Source of the DNA: Roseibium aggregatum IAM 12614
Lineage (GTDB): Bacteria; Pseudomonadota; Alphaproteobacteria; Rhizobiales; Stappiaceae
Direction: 5' to 3'
DNA: 64,000 bases
Assembly: GCF_000168975.1 (NCBI RefSeq)
Contig: NZ_AAUW01000010.1
Coordinates: 62,001 to 126,000, forward strand
The first letter of the stretch is position 1; the number at the start of each line of letters is the position of its first letter. Position numbers and translations under genes: made by a program. Below are positions 7,020 through 16,843 of this stretch, piece after piece. The notes below the pieces were generated by a model. That model was not told the DNA's origin and did no database searches. It was given only the letters and a program-made list of their open reading frames with translations.

Positions 7020-7331
7020 TCAGTGCCTGACGGGTCCGTGCCGGTTGAGAATATCGGCAAAGAGGTCTTCATCGACAGCGCAGGTGCAGCCGTTCGCCCA
7101 CAGTTGAAGTAGGGTTTTCAGACGCTCGGTACGGGCTGCCGGAGTGAGCGGCGCCTTGTGCCGCGGCAGGCCGCCCAGAATGCGCAGGGATTTGATCCGC
7201 GCCAGCACGCAGTCTTCGGCGGCCTGGCACCAGATATCCGTTCCGGCGAGCTGGGAGCCCGCCACCACATGGTTCTCGATCAGATCTGCCGCTCGTCCGG
7301 CAAAAGGGTCCTGAGACAATAAATCCTCCAT
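7020..7331 (-). CDS. Hypothetical protein, 103 residues
   Basis: No family recognised. The frame has the strong third-position GC bias of neighbouring real genes. The protein is soluble, mostly helical in appearance, with C-terminal block LRILGGLPRHKAPLTPAART and three cysteines (DIWCQ, EDCV, NGCTC). ATG 7331 is used; a TTG at 7361 in the same frame is an alternative, and neither has a strong ribosome site. It is divergent from the DUF1275 gene. Coding status is probable, function unknown. Confidence 0.5.
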   Translation of the reverse strand: MEDLLSQDPFAGRAADLIENHVVAGSQLAGTDIWCQAAEDCVLARIKSLRILGGLPRHKAPLTPAARTERLKTLLQLWANGCTCAVDEDLFADILNRHGPVRH

Positions 7332-7568
7332 CGGTTGCCCGAGGAGGACTGGCGCATGCAAATTAACCGCTTCGTTGCCGGAAAACCTCGGTAGAGGGTC
7401 TGACCGGCCGCATCCCTGTTGCGGAAACCACCTTGCCCGGACGGCAGGTTGGCGAGGGCGCCAGCCCTTCTCTTGATGATGGCGGGCTTATGCCATGTCC
7501 ATTCCGGCTTGGCAAGACCGTCAGTGCATGGCACATCTTCCTGAAAAGACTAGCTCGGGAGTGCGCAG

Positions 7569-8270
7569 TTGGACCGATCCATGTTGCATCACAGCCGGCC
7601 GATCGTGCCGGTTCTACTTGCCTTTTGCGCCTGCTTCATTGATGTGGTCTGCATTCTTGGCCTGTTTCACACCTTCACGGCCTTCATCACCGGCACGCTT
7701 GTCGTTCTGTGTACGGAGATGTTTCATCAGGCGGAAAACGCGGCGCTGAAGGTTTTCGTGCTCGCGGTTTTCTTCGCTTCAACACTCTTCTGGTTCGCGT
7801 CGGTCACGAGACTGGTTCAGAAAAACAGGATTACCGTCCGGCATCTGTTCGCGCTGGAAGCGATCCTCGTTGCTGCCTTCATGCTTGTCGCAGGCCTCGG
7901 CGATCCGGCTGCCGGAGGCGCGCTGTCTGCCGTCACCCTGACGGCGGTCAGCTTTTCAACCGTGGCCATGTCGCTGCAGAATGTCATCATGCTGACGCTG
8001 CTGAACAGGCATGTTCCCACAACCGTCATGACGGGCAACACGCTGAAGCTCGTGCTTGGCATTGCCGACTATTTCACGCACCCCGAAACCCGTCCCGGCA
8101 GCCGGACGTTGATCCGTCACCAGGCGCTGGTGCTGTCCGCTTTCGCCGCCGGAGGGCTTCTGGCCAGTTTCCTGATGACGATGCTGGGTTTCTGGGCGCT
8201 CGCGATACCTGTTGCCCTGCTGATGCTGCTGGCGGTGGTTCAACCGGTGCACGAGCTGCAGACTGCCTGA
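7569..8270 (+). CDS. DUF1275 (YoaK-type) membrane protein
   Basis: DUF1275 proteins are six-helix inner-membrane proteins of unknown substrate. This 233-residue protein shows the two family landmarks, FCACFIDVVCILGLFHTF near the N-terminus and TGNTLKLVLG in the middle, plus about six hydrophobic helices. The TTG start at 7569 has GGGAG at 7-base spacing; ATG 7581 is the alternative. It is a single gene, with the ABC operon converging on it 16 bases downstream. No transport substrate can be assigned. Confidence 0.75.
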   Translation: MDRSMLHHSRPIVPVLLAFCACFIDVVCILGLFHTFTAFITGTLVVLCTEMFHQAENAALKVFVLAVFFASTLFWFASVTRLVQKNRITVRHLFALEAILVAAFMLVAGLGDPAAGGALSAVTLTAVSFSTVAMSLQNVIMLTLLNRHVPTTVMTGNTLKLVLGIADYFTHPETRPGSRTLIRHQALVLSAFAAGGLLASFLMTMLGFWALAIPVALLMLLAVVQPVHELQTA

Positions 8271-8286
8271 CCCTGATATCCCGCCT

Positions 8287-9024
8287 TTATTCCTGGCGGA
8301 GCCTGTCGTAATCGACGCGGCCATCAACGAGATGGATCCGCCGGTCCATCCGGTCGGCAAGCTCAAGATCGTGGGTGACGGCGACGACGGTGGTCCGTTC
8401 GCTCGTCACGATGTCCTGGAGGCTTTCAAACACCTGTTCGGTCGACACGCTGTCGAGGCTTCCGGTCGGCTCATCCGCCAGGATCAGCGCTGGCGAATTG
8501 GCGAGCGCGCGGGCAACGGCCACCCGCTGGCGCTGCCCCCCGGAAAGCTGTTCCGGGCGGCGGTGCAGAAAGTCAGCCAGACCAAGCGCCGCCAGAAGCT
8601 CCGTTGCGTGGTCGACCTGTGCCTTGGGGCTGCGTTTGCCGAGCCTCTGCATCGGGATCATCACGTTTTCAAGCGCGGTAAACTCGGGCAGCAGAAAGTG
8701 AAACTGGAAAACGAAGCCGAGCTTTTCCAGGCGAAGATGCGCCATTTCGGCGGACGTCAGCGCATGGGTGGGAAGGCCATCTATCCGGACCTCGCCGGAG
8801 GTTGGCCGGTCCAGAAGGCCAAGCAGATACAGAAGCGAGGATTTGCCGGACCCGGACGGGCCGGTTATCGCCACGAACTCCGCTTCCCCCACCTGAAAAC
8901 TCACATCCTGCACCAGCGTCACCGGCACGATGGCCGGCAATATGCGGGTGAGGTTGCTGGCTTCCAGCAACACACGGCCTGGGGCCATTTGTTGGTTTGG
9001 GGCAGGGTCACGGGCAGGGGTCAT
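8287..9024 (-). CDS. ABC exporter ATP-binding subunit (LolD/MacB type)
   Basis: A 245-residue ATPase with Walker A GPSGSGKSS, Q-loop, signature LSGGQRQR, Walker B LILADEPTG and the switch His in AVTHD, in the MacB/LolD subfamily order. It powers the permease encoded just upstream, whose stop overlaps this ATG by 4 bases. Gene order adaptor-permease-ATPase indicates a tripartite efflux system rather than lipoprotein sorting, because LolCDE lacks a HlyD-type adaptor. The exported substrate is unknown. Confidence 0.88.
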   Translation of the reverse strand: MTPARDPAPNQQMAPGRVLLEASNLTRILPAIVPVTLVQDVSFQVGEAEFVAITGPSGSGKSSLLYLLGLLDRPTSGEVRIDGLPTHALTSAEMAHLRLEKLGFVFQFHFLLPEFTALENVMIPMQRLGKRSPKAQVDHATELLAALGLADFLHRRPEQLSGGQRQRVAVARALANSPALILADEPTGSLDSVSTEQVFESLQDIVTSERTTVVAVTHDLELADRMDRRIHLVDGRVDYDRLRQE

Positions 9025-10256
9025 GTCGCCCCGCGAATGATGTCGACAGGATTGAGCCGGGCCGCTTTCCGGGCGGGAATATATCCGGCGATGCCGGAAG
9101 AAAACAGCGCCAGAAGGCAGGCAATGACGTAGTGCAGGGTGGAGAAATAGATCGGCAGGTGAGTCATTTCCACGTCCTGGGTAAACTCGAATTTGACCGA
9201 CGCAAGATAACTCGACAGGCTGAACCCGAGCGCCGAGCCCGCGAGCGCACCCAGGATTCCGATCACCAGTCCCTCAAGCACGAAGATCTGCTGAATGTCG
9301 CCCTCCGGAAATCCGAGCGATTTCAGAATCGCGATGTCGCGCGCCTTTTCGTGCACGATCGTCGAAACAATGTTGAAGATACCGAACCCGGCAACGACCA
9401 GAATGGCCCCGACGACCGTATACATGATCACGTTGCGCACGAAGAAGGCCTCCATCAGCCCCTCGTTGGCCTCCTCCCACGAAACCGCCTTGTAGCCGAG
9501 CTGCCGCTCAGCCCGCGCGGCAACCTCGTTGGCTTCGCCGATAGCGTTGAGATGGATTGCGATCGAGTTGATGATGTCGGGCTTTTCCAGAAGGATCTGC
9601 ACGGCCTTCAACGGTGCATAGGCTAGGCCTTCGTCGCTGGTGGTGATGCCGCTGTGGAACAGGCCGACGATCTTGAAGCGCTTGGCGACACTGTTTGCAG
9701 ACGTCAGGGTCACGGTATCGCCCAGCTCCGCCCCCAGCCGTTCTGCGGCCTTGTCGCCGATAACGAGCCCGTTGGACGTCGTGTCCAGATCCTCGAAGGC
9801 ACCCTGGCGCATGTCCTCGCCGATCTTGGAGACGTTCAGTTCGCGCTTGGGCTCCACGCCGACCAGCGTCATGCCGATATCCTGACCGGCGTAGCGCAGC
9901 ACCGCCTGGCCACTCAGACGCTGCGCCATCGAGCCGTTCACCCAGTCGCGCAACGAGGCAAGCGCTTCGGTCGGGTTGCGGATACCGCGAAGGTCTTCCT
10001 TCGGTCTGAGACCATGATAGGTGACGGCGTCGTAGACGGCACTGGCTGGCTGTTCTGCCGGTGCGCGCTGCTCGTCAAGGATCTCCACGTGGGGAATCGC
10101 ATCTATCAGCGTTGCCGTGAAATCCCGTTGAGACCCTTCCATGAGGCTGGCCATCGCCACCGAAAACCCGACGCCGAGCGCAACACCCAGCGTCGAGACG
10201 ATGGTTTGGCGCAAACGGTTTCGAATGTGGGTGGAGGCGATGCGCAGGAGAAGCAT
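9021..10256 (-). CDS. ABC exporter permease (MacB/FtsX type)
   Basis: A 411-residue permease with one N-terminal helix, a large periplasmic MacB_PCD domain (about 45-270) and three C-terminal helices (about 285-400, FGIFNIVSTIVHEKARDIAILKSLG), ending in IPARKAARLNPVDIIRG, the usual coupling segment of FtsX-family permeases. It forms the membrane channel of the efflux complex with the ATPase downstream and the adaptor upstream; both junctions overlap by a few bases, so all three are translated together. Confidence 0.88.
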   Translation of the reverse strand: MLLLRIASTHIRNRLRQTIVSTLGVALGVGFSVAMASLMEGSQRDFTATLIDAIPHVEILDEQRAPAEQPASAVYDAVTYHGLRPKEDLRGIRNPTEALASLRDWVNGSMAQRLSGQAVLRYAGQDIGMTLVGVEPKRELNVSKIGEDMRQGAFEDLDTTSNGLVIGDKAAERLGAELGDTVTLTSANSVAKRFKIVGLFHSGITTSDEGLAYAPLKAVQILLEKPDIINSIAIHLNAIGEANEVAARAERQLGYKAVSWEEANEGLMEAFFVRNVIMYTVVGAILVVAGFGIFNIVSTIVHEKARDIAILKSLGFPEGDIQQIFVLEGLVIGILGALAGSALGFSLSSYLASVKFEFTQDVEMTHLPIYFSTLHYVIACLLALFSSGIAGYIPARKAARLNPVDIIRGAT

Positions 10257-11269
10257 TATTTTGCATCTCCGGGCACCGGTCTGACCTTCTGTCCTTCCAC
10301 AAGATCCGGGTTGTAGGGAAAGACGACTCGCGTGTATGCGCTGAGACCTTTCAGCACTTCCGTGGCACGCGTGCCCGTTATCCCGGTTTCGACCTCCAGC
10401 GGAACGACCTTGTTGTCATCATCCAGCGTCAGCAGTTTCGCGCCGTCGAAGGCTGCAGCAGGCAGCAGCATGGCATCCTCCTTTTCGGAGGTAACGATAT
10501 TGATCTCGGCTGTCATGCCGATGCGCAAAGGTGTGTCTTCCGGCAGATCGAGATAGACGCGGTAGTTCTTTAGAACCGGGTCGCCCTTTGGCGTGATGCT
10601 GGCAACTTCGGCAGTCAGTTCCTTGTCCGGAAAGGCGTCCGCGCGGATCAGCGCCTTGTGGCCCTTGGCCACCTTGGGAATGTCTTCCTCGTTGACTTCC
10701 GCCACCAGTTGAAGCGGAGACGGCTGACCGATCCAGAACAGGATTTCACCTGGCTCGGCAACTTCCCCCACCGACCCGTCCGCCCTGAGCACCATGCCGT
10801 CCATGGGGGCCACGATGACATAGTCGCGCAGCCGTTCTTTCTGGGCCGCGGTGGTGGCGTTGATACGGATCAGTTCGTTCTGGGCCTTGTCGTAAACCTG
10901 CTGGCTGACGACCCGCCGCTCAAGCAGTTGCAGGGCACGTTCCTTGTCGGATTGCGCCAGCTCCTGGCGTGCCTCCAGTTCCGCGAGCGTCGCGCGGGCA
11001 TCGCCGCTGTCGAGCTCCGCCAATTGGTCGCCCTTCTTGACCTGCTCACCCTCGCAGCCGCACAGCGACACGATGCGCTCGCGAATGATGCTTGTGACCT
11101 TCGCCCACCGCACCGGCTCCACAACGGCGGTGGCATAGACCACTTCGGCTGCCCGTCCGGTCGTGGGCATCACTGTCTGGACTTCAGGCGGTTTCTTGAG
11201 CCACCAGAACGTACCGGCGGCAGCCCCCGCGATCAGCAGAAGAAATATCGATAGTTTCAAAAAACGCAT
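10256..11269 (-). CDS. Periplasmic adaptor (HlyD/MFP family) of an ABC efflux system
   Basis: Membrane-fusion adaptor of 337 residues: signal-anchor helix (FLKLSIFLLLIAGAAAGTFWW), split biotinyl-lipoyl domain (IVSLCGCEGEQVKKGDQLAEL and VIVAPMDGMVLRADGSVGEV), helical hairpin (about 100-150), beta-barrel and membrane-proximal domains. Start chosen at ATG 11269 (MRFLKL) because the longer frame adds only ten residues before the hydrophobic anchor, and AAGGG precedes it. It would bridge the permease to an outer-membrane factor, which is not encoded here. The unusual C-G-C in the lipoyl domain is worth noting but may be family-typical. Confidence 0.88.
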   Translation of the reverse strand: MRFLKLSIFLLLIAGAAAGTFWWLKKPPEVQTVMPTTGRAAEVVYATAVVEPVRWAKVTSIIRERIVSLCGCEGEQVKKGDQLAELDSGDARATLAELEARQELAQSDKERALQLLERRVVSQQVYDKAQNELIRINATTAAQKERLRDYVIVAPMDGMVLRADGSVGEVAEPGEILFWIGQPSPLQLVAEVNEEDIPKVAKGHKALIRADAFPDKELTAEVASITPKGDPVLKNYRVYLDLPEDTPLRIGMTAEINIVTSEKEDAMLLPAAAFDGAKLLTLDDDNKVVPLEVETGITGTRATEVLKGLSAYTRVVFPYNPDLVEGQKVRPVPGDAK

Positions 11270-11414
11270 GGCACACCCTTGCCGGACCTGCCGACACAAT
11301 AACGCCTGGGGCGGGGGATGCCATGGCCTGGATCAAATGAAGGTGCGCGCGCTGCAAGGCTTGCCGGATGGATGGGCCGTCGAACCTCCGGTCAGGCAAG
11401 GGGTCGCAAAGGGG

Positions 11415-11627
11415 TCAGTAATGCGGCGGCTTTTCGATCTGATGACCGGGCAGAACGTTTTCCATCAGTTCTGTAACCTGATCCGTCATATTGGTGACGA
11501 GCCGGTTGAGCCGGTCGATTTGGCGTCCCTGATCGAAAACAACGGTGTTCAGCTCATCGATGGTATTGAGCGCATGGGCGAGATCGATTTCTAGCTTCTC
11601 GATACGGGCTTCCTTGTCGTCCGCCAT
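11415..11627 (-). CDS. slyX: SlyX family protein
   Basis: A 70-residue coiled-coil protein: EARIEKLEIDLAHALNTIDELNTVVFDQGRQIDRLNRLV, then the family tail ending in KPPHY. SlyX proteins are widespread, of unknown biochemical role. Start chosen at ATG 11627, with GGAG in the right place; the open frame continues upstream without support. Confidence 0.88.
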   Translation of the reverse strand: MADDKEARIEKLEIDLAHALNTIDELNTVVFDQGRQIDRLNRLVTNMTDQVTELMENVLPGHQIEKPPHY

Positions 11628-11717
11628 TGGCGTCTCCTGCGTCTTCTTGGGGCAACCGGTGTTCCGGTGCGTGCCCGATGTCTGTCGAGGCAGGTATATT
11701 GCGGGAACGGCGAAACA

Positions 11718-11757
11718 CCAACTCTCATACTCGGTTGCCAACTCTCATACTCGGTTG
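11718..11757. repeat. Exact 20-base tandem duplication
   Basis: CCAACTCTCATACTCGGTTG occurs twice head to tail (11718-11737 and 11738-11757) in the region between slyX and the glutathione S-transferase pseudogene, so it may alter a promoter of either gene. Confidence 0.9.
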
Positions 11758-11845
11758 ACTGTGTGTTTGCCCCGGCTGTTCCTGCGCTATAACTATGCGA
11801 AATCCTGACAGGGGCTGGTGCCCGAAAACGGCTAAAGGGGGCTGT

Positions 11846-12543
11846 ATGACTGATCTGTCCGACTTCGAGATCACCCGCAAATGGCCTGCAAAGCATCCCG
11901 ACCGCATTCAGCTCTATTCGCTGCCGACGCCCAATGGCATCAAGGTGTCCGCCATGCTGGAGGAGACGGGCCTGCCCTATGAACCGCATCTCGTTGATTT
12001 TGGCAGCAATGATCAGTTGAGCCCGGAGTTCCTGTCGCTCAATCCGAACAACAAGATCCCGGCCATCATCGATCCGCTTGGCCCTGGCGGCAAGCCGCTG
12101 CCATTATGGGAATCCGGGGCGATCCTGATTTATCTGGCGGAAAAGTCGGGCAAGTTCCGCCGCAAGATCCGGCAAGGCGCGCCGAGACGCTTCAGTGGCT
12201 GATGTGGCAGATGGGAGGGCTCGGTCCCATGGTGGGACAGCTCGGCTTCTTTCACAAGTTTGCCGGTCGCGAATATCAGGACCGCCGTCCGTTCGAACGC
12301 TACCGCGACGAAACCAAACGATTGCTCGGCGTTCTGGACCAGCAGCTCGAGGGGCGTGCCTTCATTATCGGGAGCGAATACACCATTGCCGACATGGCCT
12401 GCTGGCCTTGGGCCCGCAACATCAATGGGTTTTATGAGGCCGGAGAGGTGACGGACTTCGCATCCTTTGAGAACGTCGTTCGCTGGGTCGATACCTGCAT
12501 GAACCGCCCGGCGAGCCAGAAGGCAGTCGACATTCCTTCTTAA
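11846..12543 (+). pseudogene. Glutathione S-transferase (YfcG/YghU-like), frameshifted
   Basis: Thioredoxin-fold N-terminal domain YSLPTPNGIKVSAMLEETGL and LNPNNKIPAIIDPLG plus WESGAILIYLAEKSG are read from ATG 11846, then the frame ends at 12202. The C-terminal helical domain (QDPARRAETLQWLMWQMGG through YTIADMACWPWARNI) continues in another frame to 12543. The switch is near 12158: reading KSGKF then PQDPARRAE needs one extra base, as in intact relatives (KFLPQDP). Both halves are otherwise clean, so this is either a recent one-base deletion or a sequencing error. An intact version would be a glutathione-dependent disulphide oxidoreductase of about 230 residues. Confidence 0.85.
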
Positions 12544-12566
12544 GGCCAAGGGTCGGGTTTCACCGG

Positions 12567-12770
12567 TCAGGCCAGAAAGACAACCGAGGTGAGCAGGGCC
12601 AGCAGAAGAACGATGACCGCCGCGACCCGCCAGATCGTGCCATATCTGGAACGTGGCGGTACCTGGGATTCCAGCTCCTGGTCGGTCTGAGCCTCCTGTG
12701 CGATCGTCCTGTTGAGCGCGTCAACATTCTCAATACGATCTGAAGCTGCCTGTCTTTCTTCCTGAGCCAT
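12567..12770 (-). CDS. Small tail-anchored hypothetical protein
   Basis: A 67-residue protein with a charged, Gln/Glu-rich N-terminal half and one C-terminal membrane helix (VAAVIVLLLALLTSVVFL, about 48-66), so the bulk faces the cytoplasm. Two adjacent ATGs exist; the second (12770) has the better spacing to GGGAG. Family not recognised. It is probably a real gene: composition fits membrane tail-anchored proteins and the ribosome site is good. Confidence 0.65.
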   Translation of the reverse strand: MAQEERQAASDRIENVDALNRTIAQEAQTDQELESQVPPRSRYGTIWRVAAVIVLLLALLTSVVFLA

Positions 12771-12879
12771 CATTGTCTCCCGTGTTTCCGTTAATGAGGA
12801 AAACGGGCGGAGAGAGCTTAGGTTCCGAATCCAGTGCCGGACGGTCGCGACGCGGAGGCGGATGCGGATGCCGTAGCGG

Positions 12880-13554
12880 CTACTGCCCTTCAGTCTCTTT
12901 CAGCGGTGGACCGCTGAACTCCGTCTCGATAACGAACTCAACCTCATCGCTCACCCCGAGGTTGGAACCTTCAGGCGGCAGGCCGTAGGACATGCCGAAA
13001 TCGGACCGTTTCAGCGTACCGGTTGCCGAAAATCCGATCCGCGCCTGAGGATCATAAACAGCCAGGCCCGGATAGCCGCCGTTGAAACGCACGTTCAGCT
13101 CAACGGGCCGTGTCACTCCCCTGAATGTCAGGTCACCTGTCACGACGGCCGTTGTAGCGCCAGTGAGTTCAATGCCGGTCGAACGGTAGGTAATTTTCGG
13201 ATGGTCTGACACGTTCAGCCAGTCCGGGCCAAGCAGCATGTCACGAAAACCGTCGGGTGGAGTTGCCGTCAGATGCAGGGACGCGGCGTTTATGTCAACG
13301 CTCAGGCTGGCTTTTGCAGGGTCGGCTGGATCGAGTTCCAGGGCGGCGTCAAAGTCGGCAAAGGATGCGCTGTAGAATGAAAATCCGAGGTGATTTGCCC
13401 GGAAGATGAGTGTGGAATGGTATTTGTCGATCTTGTAGCTGCCCGCCGGCAGGTCTGCCGCAGTGTCGCCCGCATGTGCGGCAAGTGGCGACAGGAGCAT
13501 CGAGGCGCCAAAGCAGACCGCATGGAAAAGACGGTGCACCGGAAGCTTAAACAT
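12880..13554 (-). CDS. YceI family periplasmic lipid-binding protein
   Basis: YceI proteins are periplasmic lipocalin-like barrels that bind polyisoprenoids. The 224-residue protein has a signal peptide (cut likely after PLAAHA), then the barrel: AGSYKIDKYHSTLIFRANHLG, DPADPAKASLSVDINAAS, and the family block VTGDLTFRGVTRPVELNVRF. Start chosen at ATG 13554, preceded by GAGGAA; the longer open frame adds 74 residues with no signal sequence. A single gene transcribed toward the tail-anchored protein. The isoprenoid ligand is inferred from the family. Confidence 0.9.
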   Translation of the reverse strand: MFKLPVHRLFHAVCFGASMLLSPLAAHAGDTAADLPAGSYKIDKYHSTLIFRANHLGFSFYSASFADFDAALELDPADPAKASLSVDINAASLHLTATPPDGFRDMLLGPDWLNVSDHPKITYRSTGIELTGATTAVVTGDLTFRGVTRPVELNVRFNGGYPGLAVYDPQARIGFSATGTLKRSDFGMSYGLPPEGSNLGVSDEVEFVIETEFSGPPLKETEGQ

Positions 13555-13774
13555 GGCGGTTCCTCTGGTGACAGGAGGTTTCAGGCCGCAACGCAGCGTA
13601 TCGCCGATGAGGACTTTGCGAAGAACAGTGCTGTCTCCAACCGATATGAAAACACGGTGCGCGTGCGATGGACAAGCACATCCTTGCGGTGCGATCTGCT
13701 GTTTGCGCTTGCCATATTCCAATGCCGCCCCTGTGCCGCAAGGCGGCACAAACGCGAGATGATGGGCGGCAAAC

Positions 13775-13802
13775 AAAAAGGGCGGTCCGGAGACCGCCCT
13801 TT
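13775..13802 (-). terminator. Rho-independent terminator of groESL
   Basis: Stem AGGGCGGTC (13779-13787) with GACCGCCCT (13792-13800), 4-base loop; on the minus strand it is followed by TTTTTGTTT. It lies 28 bases after the groEL stop. Confidence 0.9.
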
Positions 13803-13829
13803 CGATAAAGCTTTTGAGCTTTGGGCTTC

Positions 13830-15479
<1,650 letters not shown>

Positions 15480-15527
15480 TCACTTATTTTGGAATTTGAA
15501 TTGAGATCAGAAGCGGTTCGCGAGTGG

Positions 15528-15815
15528 TTACGCGATCACGCCCATGATGTCGGATTCCTTCATGATCAGGAGGTCTTCACCGTCGATCTTGACTTCGGTG
15601 CCGGACCACTTGCCGAACAGAACGCGGTCGCCAGCCTTGACGTCGAGCGGAACGATCTCGCCATTGTCCTTGCGGGCGCCGGTGCCGATGGCGATGATTT
15701 CGCCTTCCTGCGGCTTTTCTTTAGCGGTGTCCGGAATGATGATGCCGCCAGCAGTCTTTGCTTCAGAATCTACGCGGCGAACGACGACACGGTCGTGCAG
15801 TGGACGAAATGCCAT
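15528..15815 (-). CDS. groES: Co-chaperonin GroES
   Basis: 95-residue heptameric lid of Gro[18 protein letters not shown], the mobile loop [19 protein letters not shown], and [15 protein letters not shown] at the end. Start chosen at ATG 15815 with AGAGGAAA in front; the longer frame runs through the leader. A CIRCE element and a good sigma-70 promoter lie about 100-170 bases upstream. Confidence 0.99.
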   Translation of the reverse strand: MAFRPLHDRVVVRRVDSEAKTAGGIIIPDTAKEKPQEGEIIAIGTGARKDNGEIVPLDVKAGDRVLFGKWSGTEVKIDGEDLLIMKESDIMGVIA

Positions 15816-15916
15816 AACACTGTTTCCTCTCATGAGCGCGCCCCACGCAATAGGCAGCGCGCGAGACATGAACATTGGGTTTCGTTGCACGGAAGGATGA
15901 TGCCTCCCGTCACTTA

Positions 15917-15943
15917 TTAGCACTCCTTAACAGCGAGTGCTAA
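15917..15943. promoter_or_regulatory. CIRCE operator (HrcA-binding)
   Basis: Perfect 9-9-9 inverted repeat: TTAGCACTC, nine bases, GAGTGCTAA. This is the known HrcA target for heat-shock control of groESL. It lies just downstream of the -10 element, in the 5' untranslated region. Confidence 0.98.
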
Positions 15944-15953
15944 CAGCGCCATG

Positions 15954-15982
15954 GATTTATGTAGCCGAGGTCAGATTGTCAA
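15954..15982 (-). promoter_or_regulatory. Sigma-70 type promoter of groESL
   Basis: On the minus strand: TTGACA (15977-15982), 17-base spacer, then TAAATC (15954-15959) as -10; ATAAAT one base earlier is an alternative. The predicted transcript start falls a few bases before the CIRCE element, so HrcA would block initiation. Confidence 0.75.
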
Positions 15983-16093
15983 TGCTTTGTGACGAGAATT
16001 TAATCGCAATCGGTCCCGATGCGCCTATGGCCTAGTCAACAGATCCAGGCGGCGGAAATATGACGAAGCCTGAAGGTCTCCGACAACGCCGCT

Positions 16094-16660
16094 TCAGTTC
16101 GAGGCGGAAACGCTGAAAGGCAGCGTAAAGGCGCTCGTTGCACCGCCGACTTCATCGGTGAAACTCGTTTCAAGCTGGTAGTCGCCAGCCGGCAGGCCAC
16201 TGAACTGGAAGGTGAGGGCGGCAGAGAGTTCGCGCTGCCTGGACCGGCCGCTACCCGAGAAGGTCGCGAAGTTTTCCTGTTCCGCCAGCACTTGCCCGGA
16301 TTTGGTCAACAGCCTGTAGTCCGCCGTCAGCTCGTAGGCAAAACCGCCATCGGTTTCCCGAAAGCCATAACCCACTGGTTCAGCATAGACATTAAGCGCT
16401 TCGTCATCGGAAAAGACAGCGTCACCACGCGGCGTATAATGGCCGAACCCGCTGCTGGGGCCGGCAGAGAAAACCGCGACCATGAACGAAAGACCGGCAT
16501 CCGACCATGCCTGGTCGTAAGCGGCAAGCGCGTTCTGGAAAGCTGCTGGAGGACTGGCGGGTGATTGGGCCTGCGCGGACATCAACCCCGCAGATACACC
16601 GGTTGTGATCACAACAGCGGACAGCATCCGCCTCAAAGCACGACTTCCCACCAGCATCAT
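16094..16660 (-). CDS. Secreted hypothetical protein
   Basis: A 188-residue protein with a clear signal peptide (cut likely after LMSAQA). The mature part is rich in beta-strand-like and aromatic/acidic segments: GFGHYTPRGDAVFSDDEALNVYAEPVGYGF and a C-terminal LPAGDYQLETSFTDEVGG that reads like an Ig-like or lipocalin-like strand pattern. No catalytic motif and no family I can name. Likely periplasmic. It is a lone gene between groES and the sigma-54 regulator. Confidence 0.75.
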   Translation of the reverse strand: MMLVGSRALRRMLSAVVITTGVSAGLMSAQAQSPASPPAAFQNALAAYDQAWSDAGLSFMVAVFSAGPSSGFGHYTPRGDAVFSDDEALNVYAEPVGYGFRETDGGFAYELTADYRLLTKSGQVLAEQENFATFSGSGRSRQRELSAALTFQFSGLPAGDYQLETSFTDEVGGATSAFTLPFSVSASN

Positions 16661-16843
16661 CCGTATCCCCGCACGCCTTTAAATCTTGTCGTTTTCAGCG
16701 ATTTTTGCCGATATAAACCGACTTGTCCGATTAAACAAGGCAATGTGTGCGGCGCGGTAAACGCCGGGATTTCACGATGCTCAACACGTTATCCGCGAAA
16801 CAAGAAAACCGGATTGCGGTTAAGGCGTCGCCGGTGACGGCCC

